Source: Rhizobium sp. CCGE531
Lineage (GTDB): Bacteria; Pseudomonadota; Alphaproteobacteria; Rhizobiales; Rhizobiaceae
NCBI RefSeq assembly: GCF_003627795.1
Contig: NZ_CP032686.1
Span: forward strand, 1-64,000
DNA: 64,000 nucleotides
Direction: 5' to 3'
The position numbers were made by a program, and so were the translations under genes. The notes beneath the pieces were generated by a model. It did no database searches and was not told the origin of the DNA. It was given only the letters and a program-made list of their open reading frames with translations. Positions 17,830-26,829 of the stretch are shown here, piece by piece (position 1 is the first letter of the stretch; the number at the start of each line of letters is the position of its first letter).

Positions 17830-18389
17830 CGGCCTCCCCTTCTTCCCCGTCTGACTGCAACGGTCTTTTCGCGGGCGCGATCGCATCCCGAGCTTAACTG
17901 ATTTTGCGGTCGCTCTGTGACGCCGCGTACCTGACACTTGCCAAGCCGGTGCAGCGGCGAAATAGAATGCTTCGGCTGGGTGGTTTTAAGACAGATTCTC
18001 GCATCGCGGGAACGAGCTGAAGCTTGCCAGCCGGCGGTGGCGGACAACTGTCGAGCGTCGCGGCGATGGTTGGAAATGTTCGGGATTGGGATCATGGCGA
18101 AGCTTGTTCCAAGGCCGTGGCCAGTCCGAAGCGATGACCTTGAGCGTTGGAGTTTGCGACGATCAAAGCAAAGCTTGGGCTGGGTAGCGTGATGAGTGTG
18201 ACGATTGCTGCAATGAAGGCGGCGTATAAGTCCGGCGAGATGCAGCAACTCTCTCGATAGACCGGGGTAGCCGCAGATCGTTTGAGATCGCCAGGGCGAT
18301 TTTTCCAGCGGTTCGAGGAGTGGTCAGGTCTGTGAAGCCAATTATTGGTAAGTGGCGGAGGTAATTGAGTTGTCGTTGTGGTCCGATAG

Positions 18390-18411
18390 AACCCTGACAG
18401 CTGTCAGGGTT
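18390..18411. repeat. Perfect 22-bp palindrome (TGACAGCTGTCA core)
   Basis: The 22 bases are exactly self-complementary, with AACCC arms around TGACAGCTGTCA. A run of T follows but is short. It could be an operator or a small terminator. A close relative lies 139 bp downstream. Confidence 0.6.
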
Positions 18412-18528
18412 TTGGAGAAATGATAAGATTCTGACTTGGGGGAGGCGTGCCGCGAGCTCCGATGGCTTTTGGCATGCCCAGAAGTATCGTAGTCGGCCGG
18501 TCGTATGCTCCAAGATGCAGCTCGTGAA

Positions 18529-18548
18529 AACCTGACAACTGTCAGGGT
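18529..18548. repeat. Second dyad (TGACAACTGTCA core)
   Basis: This reads AACC-TGACAACTGTCA-GGGT, differing from the palindrome at 18390 by one core base and one arm base. Two copies upstream of a decayed MFS efflux gene on the minus strand suggest operator use. Confidence 0.5.
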
Positions 18549-18789
18549 TTTCGCGAGCAAAGGCCAAGGTCCTCCGGCCGAGATTTCCCGCTACCACACA
18601 TTTCCGGTTCGTGCGTCTCGCGGCCCATTGAGGTTTCCTTGCCGAGGGTGAGGTTGCGCGGCGTCGGGGCGAGGGAGCAGCCATCGGGGAGATCAGCGCA
18701 GCCCGGAACGCAATGTTTCAGCCACGGAGGCGACGACAACGGCAACGCGGGCGGGACGGACTGGGCGACTGGCATCAGCTGTCGCGGAT

Positions 18790-18987
18790 GCCTTTGCAGA
18801 ATTTGAGCAGCAACTGGAACTGCAGAGCGCATTACGTTTGAGAAGAGGTAGGTGGCAACCGCTGAGACGCCTCATTCCGGGTGACACCTGTGCCGAAAAT
18901 ATAATCGAAGGCGACATTGGCGATCGCGGTATCTTGCGCTTCCATGAAGTTGGCGAGTGCCACAACGATGGCAATGATCCACGCGTT
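18790..18987 (-). pseudogene. DHA2-type MFS efflux pump, N-terminal remnant
   Basis: About 50 residues (NAWIIAIVVALANFMEAQDTAIANVAFDYIFG...NEAS) match the first membrane helix and motif D1 (LDxTIVNVA) of EmrB/QacA-type drug exporters. A frameshift follows, after which ATYLFSNVMRSA, resembling the second helix, is readable in another frame. The remaining 450 residues or so are absent. Confidence 0.6.
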
Positions 18988-19301
18988 TGCGTCGGCGTGG
19001 CAACAGTGCTCGCACTTACATCCCTCATGCTTTCCGATAGCGTGAGGCTGGCGTCGGGCCGACAGTGGCCGATATTTCATCGATCTGGTCTTGTCGCCGA
19101 TGCTGATATGGCGTCGCTCAGGATGCCGGTCGGAGGATCACGCGCGAGAGGCGGCATCTTTTTTATTGCGCGGTTGAGGTTATCGCCCCGCTGCGGATTT
19201 TGTGCGGTCGACATAGCAGGAGATGCCGCCTGATTTCGCCGGCCGCTAGATCCCGGCAGCCTGCTCCGCGCGTTGGTCGGTATTCGCAGCGTCGACCTCG
19301 C
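18988..19301. other. Intergenic region, nothing recognised
   Basis: No gene or structured element stands out between the MFS remnant and the VOC gene. Confidence 0.4.
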
Positions 19302-19775
19302 TCATCCGCGTCGAGCGGCTTCGATCGCCGCGACGTCGATCTTGCGCATGGTCATCATCGCATCGAAAGCTCGTTTTGCCTCATCGCCGCCGGCTACGAG
19401 TGCCTCCATCAAGACGCGCGGCGTGATCTGCCAGGAGACGCCCCATCTATCCTTGCACCAGCCACACTCACTTTCCTGGCCGCCATTGCTGACAATGGCG
19501 TTCCAGTAGCGATCGGTCTCTTCCTGATCCTCGGTGGCGATCTGAAAGGAAAAGGCCTCATTGTGCTTGAATACTGGGCCACCGTTAAGCCCGATGCAGG
19601 GGATGCCCGCTACTGTGAACTCGACGACCAATACATCGCCCTGCTTACCCTCCGGATAGTTGCCGGGGGCACGGGTAATGGCACCCATTGCACTATCGGG
19701 AAAGATTTCGACATAGAAGCTGGCGGCGGCTTCGGCGTCTTTGTCGTACCACAGGCAGATCGTATTCTTTGCCAT
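19302..19775 (-). CDS. PhnB-like VOC-superfamily protein
   Basis: A 157-residue protein of the 3-demethylubiquinone-methyltransferase-like (PhnB) branch of the vicinal-oxygen-chelate fold: NTICLWYDKDAEAAASFYVEIFPDSAMG at the start, GDVLVVEFTVAGIPCIGLNGGPVFKHNEAFSFQIAT in the middle, and CGWCKDRWGVSWQITPRVL near the end. The family binds small ligands or metals; most members have no assigned reaction and the demethylubiquinone name is historical. ATG 19775 is preceded by AAGGA. A longer frame to 19958 lacks family similarity. It stands alone. Confidence 0.85.
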   Translation of the reverse strand: MAKNTICLWYDKDAEAAASFYVEIFPDSAMGAITRAPGNYPEGKQGDVLVVEFTVAGIPCIGLNGGPVFKHNEAFSFQIATEDQEETDRYWNAIVSNGGQESECGWCKDRWGVSWQITPRVLMEALVAGGDEAKRAFDAMMTMRKIDVAAIEAARRG

Positions 19776-20432
19776 TGCAAGTTTCCTTCCCTGTTGTTCC
19801 CGATTTTCAATGTAAGATAGGTACCAGGCGGGCATTCTCCACCCCAAGGCAGCCATTTCACGTCGAGCCCGACCAAAACACCCCAAATAGACTGAGTTGT
19901 CGTTTCCGCCCTGGGGAAGTACGATGGGCACTATTTCGCTATAACGGACAGAAAGCATGGGGAAGGGGAGGCCACATTCGTCGCGGCGATGGCGTGGAAG
20001 TCGGCGGATTCATCTATTCGCTCGGTGCTACCGCGGGTTCGCACAAGGTCGTCGCTCCAACAAGGGCGCACAGATATCGAATTAAGGACTAGCGGAAGTG
20101 ATCTCGTTTTTAAGTTCAATATAGTAGAAAAACAACGCCAATTCATTTGTTTAACTAATAGAACTGCCGGTGCGGTTCTGAAGGTAGCCAGCCAGATTTT
20201 TCAGATTTCAAAGTCGATCTCAGCTCCGGGTCACCTTCAGCGGCGTGGGCATATGTTATTCGACTACCCTTTGCCAGTTTTAGCCAGCAAAGTTTTGCAG
20301 CAATTTTTGAGCCAGATTCACCATGTGTCAGATTTCTTCAGTGTGCTCGGCGTAATCGGGATGTATAATCTCGCATGATTTCTCCGTTTGGAGATGGAAA
20401 AGGCCGGTCGTGCAGCCTGGGTAGGAACAAAG
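19776..20432. other. Intergenic region, nothing recognised
   Basis: About 650 bases between two divergent small genes. The centre is relatively AT-rich around 20090-20170. I see no gene, RNA or repeat. Confidence 0.4.
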
Positions 20433-20768
20433 ATGTCGTTGGTTCCGTTTCAGCACCAGAGGTCGATTATGTTGATGTATGGAACATGGCAGAGACCCGT
20501 AAGTATCGAGCTGCACGGTATCGGCGAGTTTCGAACGATCAAGAGCAGTTTGGAAGCACTTGACTGTCTGTTGGCATATTGGCCCGTAGAAGAAGATCAG
20601 GCTTATCAGGACGCGTTGATAATCTGTCGCGCCGCGATCGAGGGCATTTCCAATCCTGAACTTGCCAGAGATGCCTTCATTGTGGCGGCGTACGAAGCTC
20701 ACATCGGCATGAAGCTCGGATATATCAACCACGATTTCCTCACCATCGAACCGCCCCTGGCATTTTGA
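20433..20768 (+). CDS. DUF982 protein
   Basis: The 111-residue product has the DUF982 pattern found almost only in Rhizobiales: W..PVSIELHGIGEFRTIKSSLEALDCLLAYWP, then YQDALIICRAAIEGISNPELARDAFIVAAYEAHI. Function is unknown. ATG 20433 follows TAGGAA; ATG 20469 with AGAGG upstream is also possible and would start nearer the conserved region. A second DUF982 gene lies at 58263. Confidence 0.8.
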   Translation: MSLVPFQHQRSIMLMYGTWQRPVSIELHGIGEFRTIKSSLEALDCLLAYWPVEEDQAYQDALIICRAAIEGISNPELARDAFIVAAYEAHIGMKLGYINHDFLTIEPPLAF

Positions 20769-21095
20769 GATCGCTAGCAGATCCCGGCTCGAAGCTCACG
20801 TCGCGCCGCTCGGTCGATCGTGTGCCCGGTGTTGTCGTCGATCCTTGCCGCCGCGTTCAGCGCTATGTCGCGCCAATAAGTGAAAAGCACGAGATCAATT
20901 GGTGACGGCCATAAAGCCGCCGCTCTATGGCCAGCAGATCGCCGCCCTATTGCCCCACAGAAAACGTTTGACGGCCACATTGTCGCCGGATCGGTCTTCA
21001 ACCCTAACCGGCGGCCAAATCAATGCGATATGCCGCCGTTCGCTCTACGCCATCAAAGAGGTGTTCTCCCCCCGCGCTACCGAAGAGGATTCAAA
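20769..21095. other. Promoter region of the DUF4168 gene
   Basis: About 330 bases with no gene recognised. Open frames running into the DUF4168 gene here lack ribosome sites and would precede its signal peptide. Confidence 0.45.
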
Positions 21096-21527
21096 ATGAT
21101 CACTCGTTATATCCCCGCCGCATCGTTGACCGCCGCAGTCTTGAGCTTGATGCTTCTCGGCAATCCTGCGTCCGCGCAGCAAGCGACGCAAGAGAAGCAA
21201 CCCACCCAAGGCCAACCGGATAGCGGTGGTGCGCCCGCGGCCGTCAGCGATCAAAAGATTGAGGCCTTTGCGGTCGCCTATCTCCAGGTGGACAAAATCA
21301 GGCAGGAATACTCGGCCAAGATCGGCGCAACCTCGGATGCGACCGCGAAGCAACAGCTGCAGACCGAGGCAAGCAAACAGATGGTCCAGGCTGTTCAGAC
21401 CTCTCCGGGCATGTCGGTAGACGAATACAACGCAATTCTGACGGCTGCACAGAAGGATCCGGTGCTCGTTAAGAAAGTCCAGAACGAGCTTCAGAAATCC
21501 GCGCCCGCCGCGCCTGCGCAGCAGTAA
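21096..21527 (+). CDS. Secreted DUF4168 protein
   Basis: A 143-residue exported protein. A signal peptide covers residues 1-29 (ITRYIPAASLTAAVLSLMLLGNPASA), followed by a Gln/Pro-rich linker, the DUF4168 domain (SDQKIEAFAVAYLQVDKIRQEYSAKIGATSDATAKQQLQTEASKQMVQAV...MSVDEYNAIL) and an Ala/Pro tail. The domain is helical and of unknown function. ATG 21096 is set by AGAGGA upstream and by the signal peptide beginning there; the frame extends upstream without support. Confidence 0.85.
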   Translation: MITRYIPAASLTAAVLSLMLLGNPASAQQATQEKQPTQGQPDSGGAPAAVSDQKIEAFAVAYLQVDKIRQEYSAKIGATSDATAKQQLQTEASKQMVQAVQTSPGMSVDEYNAILTAAQKDPVLVKKVQNELQKSAPAAPAQQ

Positions 21528-21831
21528 GCGACGCCACGATCACTAGAGAAATTCCAGGAAAATTGCTGAGCGGTTTTCCGCCCGGAATTGCTAGGAAACA
21601 AAGAGACAGAGCGGTTCAGGGATTCCGTGAAAAGCTGAGCCGCTTCAGGCAAATTGATCTCCATCACCATGGCCGCGCCGAGTGTCGCAATCTTGGCGCG
21701 GCGTGGATCAGGGCTTCTTCATCACGATGGCTGTGAGCCGGCCGTGCTTGTCGAACGGCAGGATGGCTTCGAGCGCGCTAAGTTCCGTGGCTCGATGGAT
21801 GATGGGGAAACTAGAGTGATGATATCGCCGT
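21528..21831. other. Intergenic region, nothing recognised
   Basis: About 300 bases between convergent genes. No clear terminator hairpin was found. Confidence 0.4.
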
Positions 21832-22134
21832 TCAGCGCTTGCGGACGAATTCGGTGCGCAACACCAACCCCTTGATCGTGTCGTGCCGGCAGTCGATCTC
21901 CTCGGGATTGTCGGTGAGCCGGATCGACCTGATGACGGTCCCTTGCTTGAGCGTCTGGCCGGCGCCCTTCACCTTGAGGTCCTTCACCAGGACCACGGAG
22001 TCTCCGTCTGCCAGAACATTGCCCGATGCATCGCGGACCTCCGCAGATTTCGCGGCCTGCGCGGCGATTTCCGAAGCCGGCCGCCATTCGCCGCTCACTT
22101 CGTCGTATATGTAGTCGTCGTTCTGGTCGCCCAT
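21832..22134 (-). CDS. PhnA/YjdM-type protein without its zinc ribbon
   Basis: A 100-residue protein. The last 70 residues match the PhnA (YjdM) C-terminal domain closely: VRDASGNVLADGDSVVLVKDLKVKGAGQTLKQGTVIRSIRLTDNPEEIDCRHDTIKGLVLRTEFVRK. The usual N-terminal CPxC...CPEC zinc ribbon is replaced by a Cys-free acidic stretch (DDYIYDEVSGEWRPASEIAAQAAKS). PhnA sits beside phosphonate genes in E. coli but is not required for phosphonate use, and no phosphonate genes are nearby here. Function is therefore open. Confidence 0.82.
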   Translation of the reverse strand: MGDQNDDYIYDEVSGEWRPASEIAAQAAKSAEVRDASGNVLADGDSVVLVKDLKVKGAGQTLKQGTVIRSIRLTDNPEEIDCRHDTIKGLVLRTEFVRKR

Positions 22135-22312
22135 GTCTGCCCTGCCGTGTTGCCTTGTTCAACCGCGTCGGTGCCACGCTCTCAGCATGGGCGACCAACC
22201 CGCGTTAGCCCTTTATCCCGCAAATGCCACGAAATCAAATCGCCGCCACCGGCCGCAACAAGGATCCGGCGCGATCGAGAGCCGCAAGGCCGGGCATGGC
22301 CGATGGCCGCTT

Positions 22313-23323
22313 TCAAGCGGCCGGTACGAACTGTTGATCGGCCTGGTGGCGCGCCCACGCGATCCCGTCTTCGAGCGATGTTGCCCGGTAGGCCAGATCG
22401 GTGCCGCCGGAAAATGCGGCCATGAACCGGCGTATCTTGCCATAGCTGTTATCTAGCACCGCATGCGGTCGCCCGAGCAGGATCGAGCAGATATGGACGT
22501 GAAGCCGGTCGGTGACGAGCGCGCGACCACGGGAGATCTGGCGGATGCCGCGACCCAATCTGTTATGTGCCGCGGCGTCGAGCTTGCGCAGCCGTATTTC
22601 GGCCGGTTTGAGAGCCAGCAAAGCCGTTGCCGCGCCTAGCGCTTTGGAGATGCGCACGCGTCTGGCGGATTCGGTGGTCCAGTCCTCTTTCGGAATATCG
22701 GGATAGGCGGAGAGGTTGGCATCTCCTACCTTCTCGAGATCCGATCTCAGCATGGCAAGGACGGGAAATTCCGGTTCCTCCGGCTGGATTGTTCCGATGG
22801 AAAAGGCCATGTCCGGGCAAAGGCGCACCTCGCAATCGAAATGCTTGAGGGCAAATTCCTTCGACTCCTCGTCGCGCACCAGCAATACGAAGTTCTTATG
22901 GCGTCCGATGACGCGGGCGCTTTCGGCGAGACGAGCCTCGGACTTGTAGTGGATGGACTGCGGGAACTGAATCACCTGACGATCGGGAAACCGCTCCAGC
23001 ACCCGCTCGCGGAAATCCTGATGCGCGTCCCATATATCGCCGAAATTGCCGCCGCCATGAATGAAGATCGGACCGGTCGGCATGGTCCGCTCCAGCTGCT
23101 CGGGCGAAAAATCATCGATCCGCGAGACATAGGTCGGCCGCTTGCCATATCTCTTTTTGAGATAGGCCATTTCGCCCAACCAGATGGCGGAGTCGCCGCA
23201 ATTGCGGATGTCGGGAAAGTCGAGGATCGCCAAAGGCTCATCATGGCTGATGTAGTCTTTCAGGCAATCGTGGATCATGTTGTCCAGTTTCGCGATCAGG
23301 GTTCGATTTGATTGCAATGTCAT
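22313..23323 (-). CDS. Polysaccharide pyruvyl transferase family protein
   Basis: A 336-residue protein of the pyruvyl-transferase family (ExoV/PssM/CsaB-like). Features are FPDIRNCGDSAIWLGEMAYLKKR near residue 40, PIFIHGGGNFGDIWDAHQDFRERVLERFPDRQVIQFPQSIHY around 85-125, SARVIGRHKNFVLLVRDEESKEFA, and the C-terminal ALVTDRLHVHICSILLGRPHAVLDNSYGKIRRF with the conserved RLH. The family adds pyruvate ketals from phosphoenolpyruvate to sugars of exopolysaccharide. It follows the flippase gene by 55 bp on the same strand and is probably cotranscribed. ATG 23323 is preferred; ATG 23338 is equally in frame. Confidence 0.87.
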   Translation of the reverse strand: MTLQSNRTLIAKLDNMIHDCLKDYISHDEPLAILDFPDIRNCGDSAIWLGEMAYLKKRYGKRPTYVSRIDDFSPEQLERTMPTGPIFIHGGGNFGDIWDAHQDFRERVLERFPDRQVIQFPQSIHYKSEARLAESARVIGRHKNFVLLVRDEESKEFALKHFDCEVRLCPDMAFSIGTIQPEEPEFPVLAMLRSDLEKVGDANLSAYPDIPKEDWTTESARRVRISKALGAATALLALKPAEIRLRKLDAAAHNRLGRGIRQISRGRALVTDRLHVHICSILLGRPHAVLDNSYGKIRRFMAAFSGGTDLAYRATSLEDGIAWARHQADQQFVPAA

Positions 23324-23378
23324 TTCCCCATTCCCCATTTAGATGACAAGGCGGTTCGGCGGGCCGGCCGAACGTGCT

Positions 23379-24863
23379 TCAGGCAAGACGCAATTTCGGC
23401 AGCACTTTGCCGAGTATGGTTTGAACCTCCGTTTCGGGACCGGTCGGCCGCTTCATCAGCCTCCACAGGAGGAACGTCGAACCGCAGTAGAGCAGGCCGC
23501 CAAGCGAGGTCAGCATTGCGAGATGCGTCACGAGCACGAGCTTGTCGTCCGTCGGCGCCAGATGGCTCGAGGCGAGGGATACGCCGAGCGCCATCACGGC
23601 GACGCTTGCGAGCGCCCGAAGGTTCACCGACAATTGCTTCGCGACACTGATGCCGGTGAAGCGCCGCACGAGCATCATGTTGACGGCGGTGCTAAAGAGG
23701 CCGGTGAACACACGGCCGGCAATGACACCCGGCAGGCCATAGAGGATCAGGCCGCCAATCATGATCGGCACCCGCAGGCAGAACATCTGGGTATCGCGAA
23801 CGAAGAGCACCCGCGTCTCGCCCTTTGCCATGCCGAGCGGCTGAACCAGCGAGCCGAGCGTCTGCAGCGCAAAGACCGAGGCAAGCGACTGGATGATGAA
23901 GATGACAGGCGCCCATTTGTCGCCCAGCGCCAATCTGACCAGCGGATCGGCGGTCACTGCAACCCCGATGCCGGCAGGAAGCGCGATGGCGGCAACGAGT
24001 GCCTGCACGCGCTGATAAGCGGCAGCTAGCCTGCCGGGGTCGTTATGAATGCCGGCAAAAGCCGGATAGATCGTCTGCGTAAGGGGTGCGGTCGCTTCCC
24101 GCGTCGGCATCATGGCGAGATTGCTTCCCACCGAATAATAGCCGAGTTGGATTCCGCCGAGCATCTTGCCGACCAACAGATAATCGAAGCGCCAGTTGAG
24201 CGTGCTGACGATCTGTCCTGCGGTGAGCCAGGCGGAAAAGGAAAAGAACTCTCGCATATGCTTGAAAGTGATTCTCGGCCGGAACGGCAGCACGAGATAG
24301 GAGACGATGACATTCGTCGCCTGGCTTAGGAGGGTTCCGACGACCAGCGCCCAATAGCTTTGATAGATCACCGCTATCGCAACGGAGGCGACGAAGCCGG
24401 CGAATTTCTGCGAAACCGCGAGCACGAACTCCTGCCAGAAGATCAGATCGCGCTGGAGCATGATGCGGCGCGGATTTGTAAGGCCGCCCATCAGCATGCT
24501 GATACCGAGTGCCAGCATGACGCCCGTCAGCCGGGGCTCGTTGAACAGGGCGGCAGCCGGATAGGCAAAGATCGCAAACAGGATGCAGATCGCCAGTCCG
24601 CGCGCGGCATTGAGGGTCCAGGCAGCGCTGAAATGAGATTCGTCTGGCGCCGCATGCCGGATTAGCGCCTCGGAGAGGGAAAGCTCGGTAATGGTCGTGA
24701 CGATCATGAGTATCGTCATGCCCAAGGCGACCACGCCGAAATCCGCGGGTGCCAGATAGCGCGCCAAGACGAAAGTACTGAGTGTGGCAAGCCCGTTCAC
24801 GATCGTCCGGGATAGGCTTAACCACATGCTTCCCTTGACGAGGCGTCCGCTGATGCTGCTCAT
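23379..24863 (-). CDS. Polysaccharide flippase (Wzx/PST type)
   Basis: A 494-residue inner-membrane protein with 12-14 hydrophobic segments. The start is typical of the oligosaccharide flippase family: GRLVKGSMWLSLSRTIVNGLATLSTFVLARYLAPADFGVVALGMTILMIV. Further motifs are FNEPRLTGVMLALG, RDLIFWQEFVLAVSQKF and WRFDYLLVGKMLGGIQLGYYSVGSNLA. Such proteins move lipid-linked sugar units to the periplasm for polymerisation. With the pyruvyl transferase downstream it forms a two-gene cell-surface polysaccharide unit. It resembles ExoT/PssL types, but the exact polymer cannot be told. The ribosome site before 24863 is weak. Confidence 0.88.
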   Translation of the reverse strand: MSSISGRLVKGSMWLSLSRTIVNGLATLSTFVLARYLAPADFGVVALGMTILMIVTTITELSLSEALIRHAAPDESHFSAAWTLNAARGLAICILFAIFAYPAAALFNEPRLTGVMLALGISMLMGGLTNPRRIMLQRDLIFWQEFVLAVSQKFAGFVASVAIAVIYQSYWALVVGTLLSQATNVIVSYLVLPFRPRITFKHMREFFSFSAWLTAGQIVSTLNWRFDYLLVGKMLGGIQLGYYSVGSNLAMMPTREATAPLTQTIYPAFAGIHNDPGRLAAAYQRVQALVAAIALPAGIGVAVTADPLVRLALGDKWAPVIFIIQSLASVFALQTLGSLVQPLGMAKGETRVLFVRDTQMFCLRVPIMIGGLILYGLPGVIAGRVFTGLFSTAVNMMLVRRFTGISVAKQLSVNLRALASVAVMALGVSLASSHLAPTDDKLVLVTHLAMLTSLGGLLYCGSTFLLWRLMKRPTGPETEVQTILGKVLPKLRLA

Positions 24864-25467
24864 ACGATATCCAATTTCCCACTGCGCAACTAGGTGACCG
24901 GAGGTGCGATCCGCACGGATAAACCATGCCGTACCGACCCTTGCGGGTCGGAACAGCTCGGAAGAGCCATATGGTCGCTGTAAGCAAAAGACGCCCCCCG
25001 GGCATCTCAGCGGGAACTAGTTCGAAGATTCCGTATGTCAACGTTCCCGGATCATTTTCACGTCATTTCTGGATCATTTTCGCATCAGTTTCGAATCTTT
25101 GACCTGTGACGCTCGATTGATCGGAAATCTGGCACTGCCTGTCCCGTTCGCGGCGCCCACCAGCGATATGCGCGACACGTTGTCAGCTACGATGCAGAGA
25201 TGCGCCGTGGCAGTGGTCAGGCCTGGCGCCTGTCGGGATCTTCGATCACGTCATGCAGAGCAAAAAGCGGGTGTTTGGCATTCGGCATGGAATTACCCAT
25301 CGCTCTGCGATCAGCCAATTTGGCGCGTCGTGTTCTCGCCATTCACGAATTCTGTCAATCTTGTTCCAACTTGTGATGGTGTTCGTGAGCCCCGAAAGCG
25401 GAACATTCCGGTGGCCAATCGTATTCCCCTTTCAGCTCTTCGGAGCCGATAAGCAAAGGAGAATGCT
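24864..25467. promoter_or_regulatory. Divergent intergenic region with tandem direct repeats
   Basis: About 600 bases upstream of both the flippase and the DUF1236 gene. It contains two direct repeats starting GGATCATTTTC at 25049 and 25071 (22-bp spacing, two helical turns), a layout expected for a regulator binding one face of DNA. No gene is recognised. Confidence 0.4.
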
Positions 25468-25866
25468 ATGTATACGAAACTTATCGTTTCAGCGGCGGCC
25501 GCCTTTGGTCTCCTCGCTGGTTCAGCCTTCGCGCAATCTTCAACGGTCACCGGGGCCGCGGGCGGCGCGGTGACCGGTGCAGTCGTCGGCGGGCCTGTGG
25601 GTGCTGCTGTCGGCGGTGTGGCGGGAGCCATCGTCGGTACCGCAATCGATCCGCCGCCGCAGAAGGTGGTCACCTATGTACAGGAACAGCCGATGCCTCC
25701 TTCTGAGGCCGTCGTGCAGGATCGAATTGTCGTAGGCCAACCGCTTCCAGAGACCGTTGTCGTCACGCCGGTTCCCGAAAATCCGGCTTACGCCTACGCG
25801 GTCGTCAACCACGAGCGCGTGATCGTCCAGCCGAAGACACGCAAGGTTGTCAAGATCCTCGAATAA
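25468..25866 (+). CDS. Secreted glycine-zipper DUF1236 protein
   Basis: A 132-residue protein. Residues 1-22 form a signal peptide (YTKLIVSAAAAFGLLAGSAFA). Residues 28-60 form a glycine zipper (AAGGAVTGAVVGGPVGAAVGGVAGAIVG) able to insert in or span a membrane. The C-terminal DUF1236 motif (VGQPLPETVVVTPVPENPAYAYAVVNHERVIVQPKTRKVVKIL) follows. The family is widespread in Rhizobiales and thought to be periplasmic or outer-membrane; function is unknown. AAGGAGA lies upstream of ATG 25468, and a strong terminator follows the stop. Confidence 0.87.
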   Translation: MYTKLIVSAAAAFGLLAGSAFAQSSTVTGAAGGAVTGAVVGGPVGAAVGGVAGAIVGTAIDPPPQKVVTYVQEQPMPPSEAVVQDRIVVGQPLPETVVVTPVPENPAYAYAVVNHERVIVQPKTRKVVKILE

Positions 25867-25873
25867 TACCGGC

Positions 25874-25899
25874 AAAGGGCCTCCCGCGGGAGGCCCTTT
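25874..25899 (+). terminator. Rho-independent terminator after DUF1236 gene
   Basis: An uninterrupted 26-bp palindrome (AAAGGGCCTCCC and its complement) ends in TTTT, eight bases after the stop codon. It could act in both directions. Confidence 0.9.
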
Positions 25900-25958
25900 T
25901 CGTGCGGTATCGACTTCGGCGATGAGCTCGTCAACGCGAAAGATAAGCGCAAAGGCCC

Positions 25959-26289
25959 ATGACGGACGCTCGACGACCGATATGTTTGCGACCGTCGGCC
26001 GGTCAAATACGTCTGGATGATCGCGCCCATGACAGCGACAGGCTGCGACAAGACCTCAAAGCACGTGGGGCATGGGGGCTGTATCCGTCCCATGCCAAAC
26101 AGGGTCAATATTCCAGTCTTCAGCCCGTGGCTCTACAAACAACGCAACGCTGTCGAGTAGTTTTTCAACAAACTCAAACACTTCCGGGCCGTCGCAACAC
26201 GATACGACAAACGTGGCGACAACTTCTTCGCATCTATCCAGCTCGCCTCAATTCGTATCTGGTTGCGATCATATGAATCCGTCACCTAG
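25959..26289 (+). pseudogene. IS5-family transposase remnant, copy 1
   Basis: The 3' part of an IS5-type OrfB is readable: RPICLRPSAGQ, DRAHDSDRLRQDLKARGAWG, then (after one extra G in the run near 26070) PMPNRVNIPVFSPWLYKQRNAVE, a TAG at 26158-26160 where copy 2 has Arg, and FFNKLKHFRAVATRYDKRGDNFFASIQLASIRIWL to the TAG at 26287. The frameshift, nonsense codon and missing 5' half make it dead. Confidence 0.78.
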
Positions 26290-26625
26290 CCGGCTTTCTT
26301 CGACGCTGTTGCAATCGGCGTCGCCAGGGATAGTCGGCGAGTGGATTGCATACGTGCGGGCAACTGCAACCTCGCTTTTTGTCGGTCAATGTATCGTCAT
26401 CGGATTTCGGCAATGAACCGCTCGGACGAGCACAAGCGTCAGGATCCGGCGCCGCGACAATGCCACGGTTTGTCAACGAGTTTGCAACGCTATTCCGACG
26501 GAGCCTGCACCGTCGGGCGCTATCGTTATGGCGTCGTGGCATTGGAGCAATGCGACGAAAGCATAGGCTGGCGCCGGTTTCCGACAGGCGTCAGCGAACC
26601 GTGAAACAAACCAAGGAACCAGCAT
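26290..26625. other. Intergenic region, nothing recognised
   Basis: Some open frames cross this stretch but none has a ribosome site or family similarity. Confidence 0.4.
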
Positions 26626-26829
26626 ATGAAAAAGTTCACGCTCGCCGTTTCCGCAATCATGTTCGCTCTCGCGTCGGTCTCGGCGCACGCGAGTTCCAGC
26701 ACCCCGAGCACCGGAAATACGAAAGAAAATGTCAAGGCCTTGAACAGTCCGAGTTCGAAAACGGAAACCCAGAAAGACCCCTCGCTTTTGAAGAAGCAGA
26801 ACTCGACGGCGAAGGGCAAGACAAAATAA
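26626..26829 (+). CDS. Small secreted Ser/Thr/Lys-rich protein
   Basis: A 67-residue protein with a good signal peptide (KKFTLAVSAIMFALASVSAHA, cleavage about residue 22). The mature part of about 45 residues is polar and probably unstructured, rich in Ser, Thr, Lys and Asn (SSSTPSTGNTKENVKALNSPSSKTETQKD). AAGGAA lies upstream of the ATG. I do not recognise a family. It is the first gene inside the pair of inverted IS5 remnants. Confidence 0.65.
   Translation: MKKFTLAVSAIMFALASVSAHASSSTPSTGNTKENVKALNSPSSKTETQKDPSLLKKQNSTAKGKTK

Larger units (their letters stand above)
17830..18789. other. Gene-poor region with two dyad repeats
   Basis: Nearly 1 kb without a convincing gene. It contains the paired TGACA-centred dyads at 18390 and 18529. 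The remaining open frames look like chance. Confidence 0.45.

Noticed and set aside
18390..18411. Classical lux-box for an AHL regulator
   Set aside because: The spacing between CTG and CAG halves is 8, not 10, and no luxR/luxI genes are present.
18163..18684. 173-residue minus-strand open frame
   Set aside because: Its only repeated motif (NPDSCQ) is just translation of the two DNA dyads; no ribosome site or family.
23343..24029. 228-residue plus-strand frame opposite the flippase
   Set aside because: Antisense to a well-supported membrane protein gene; Arg/His-rich shadow composition.
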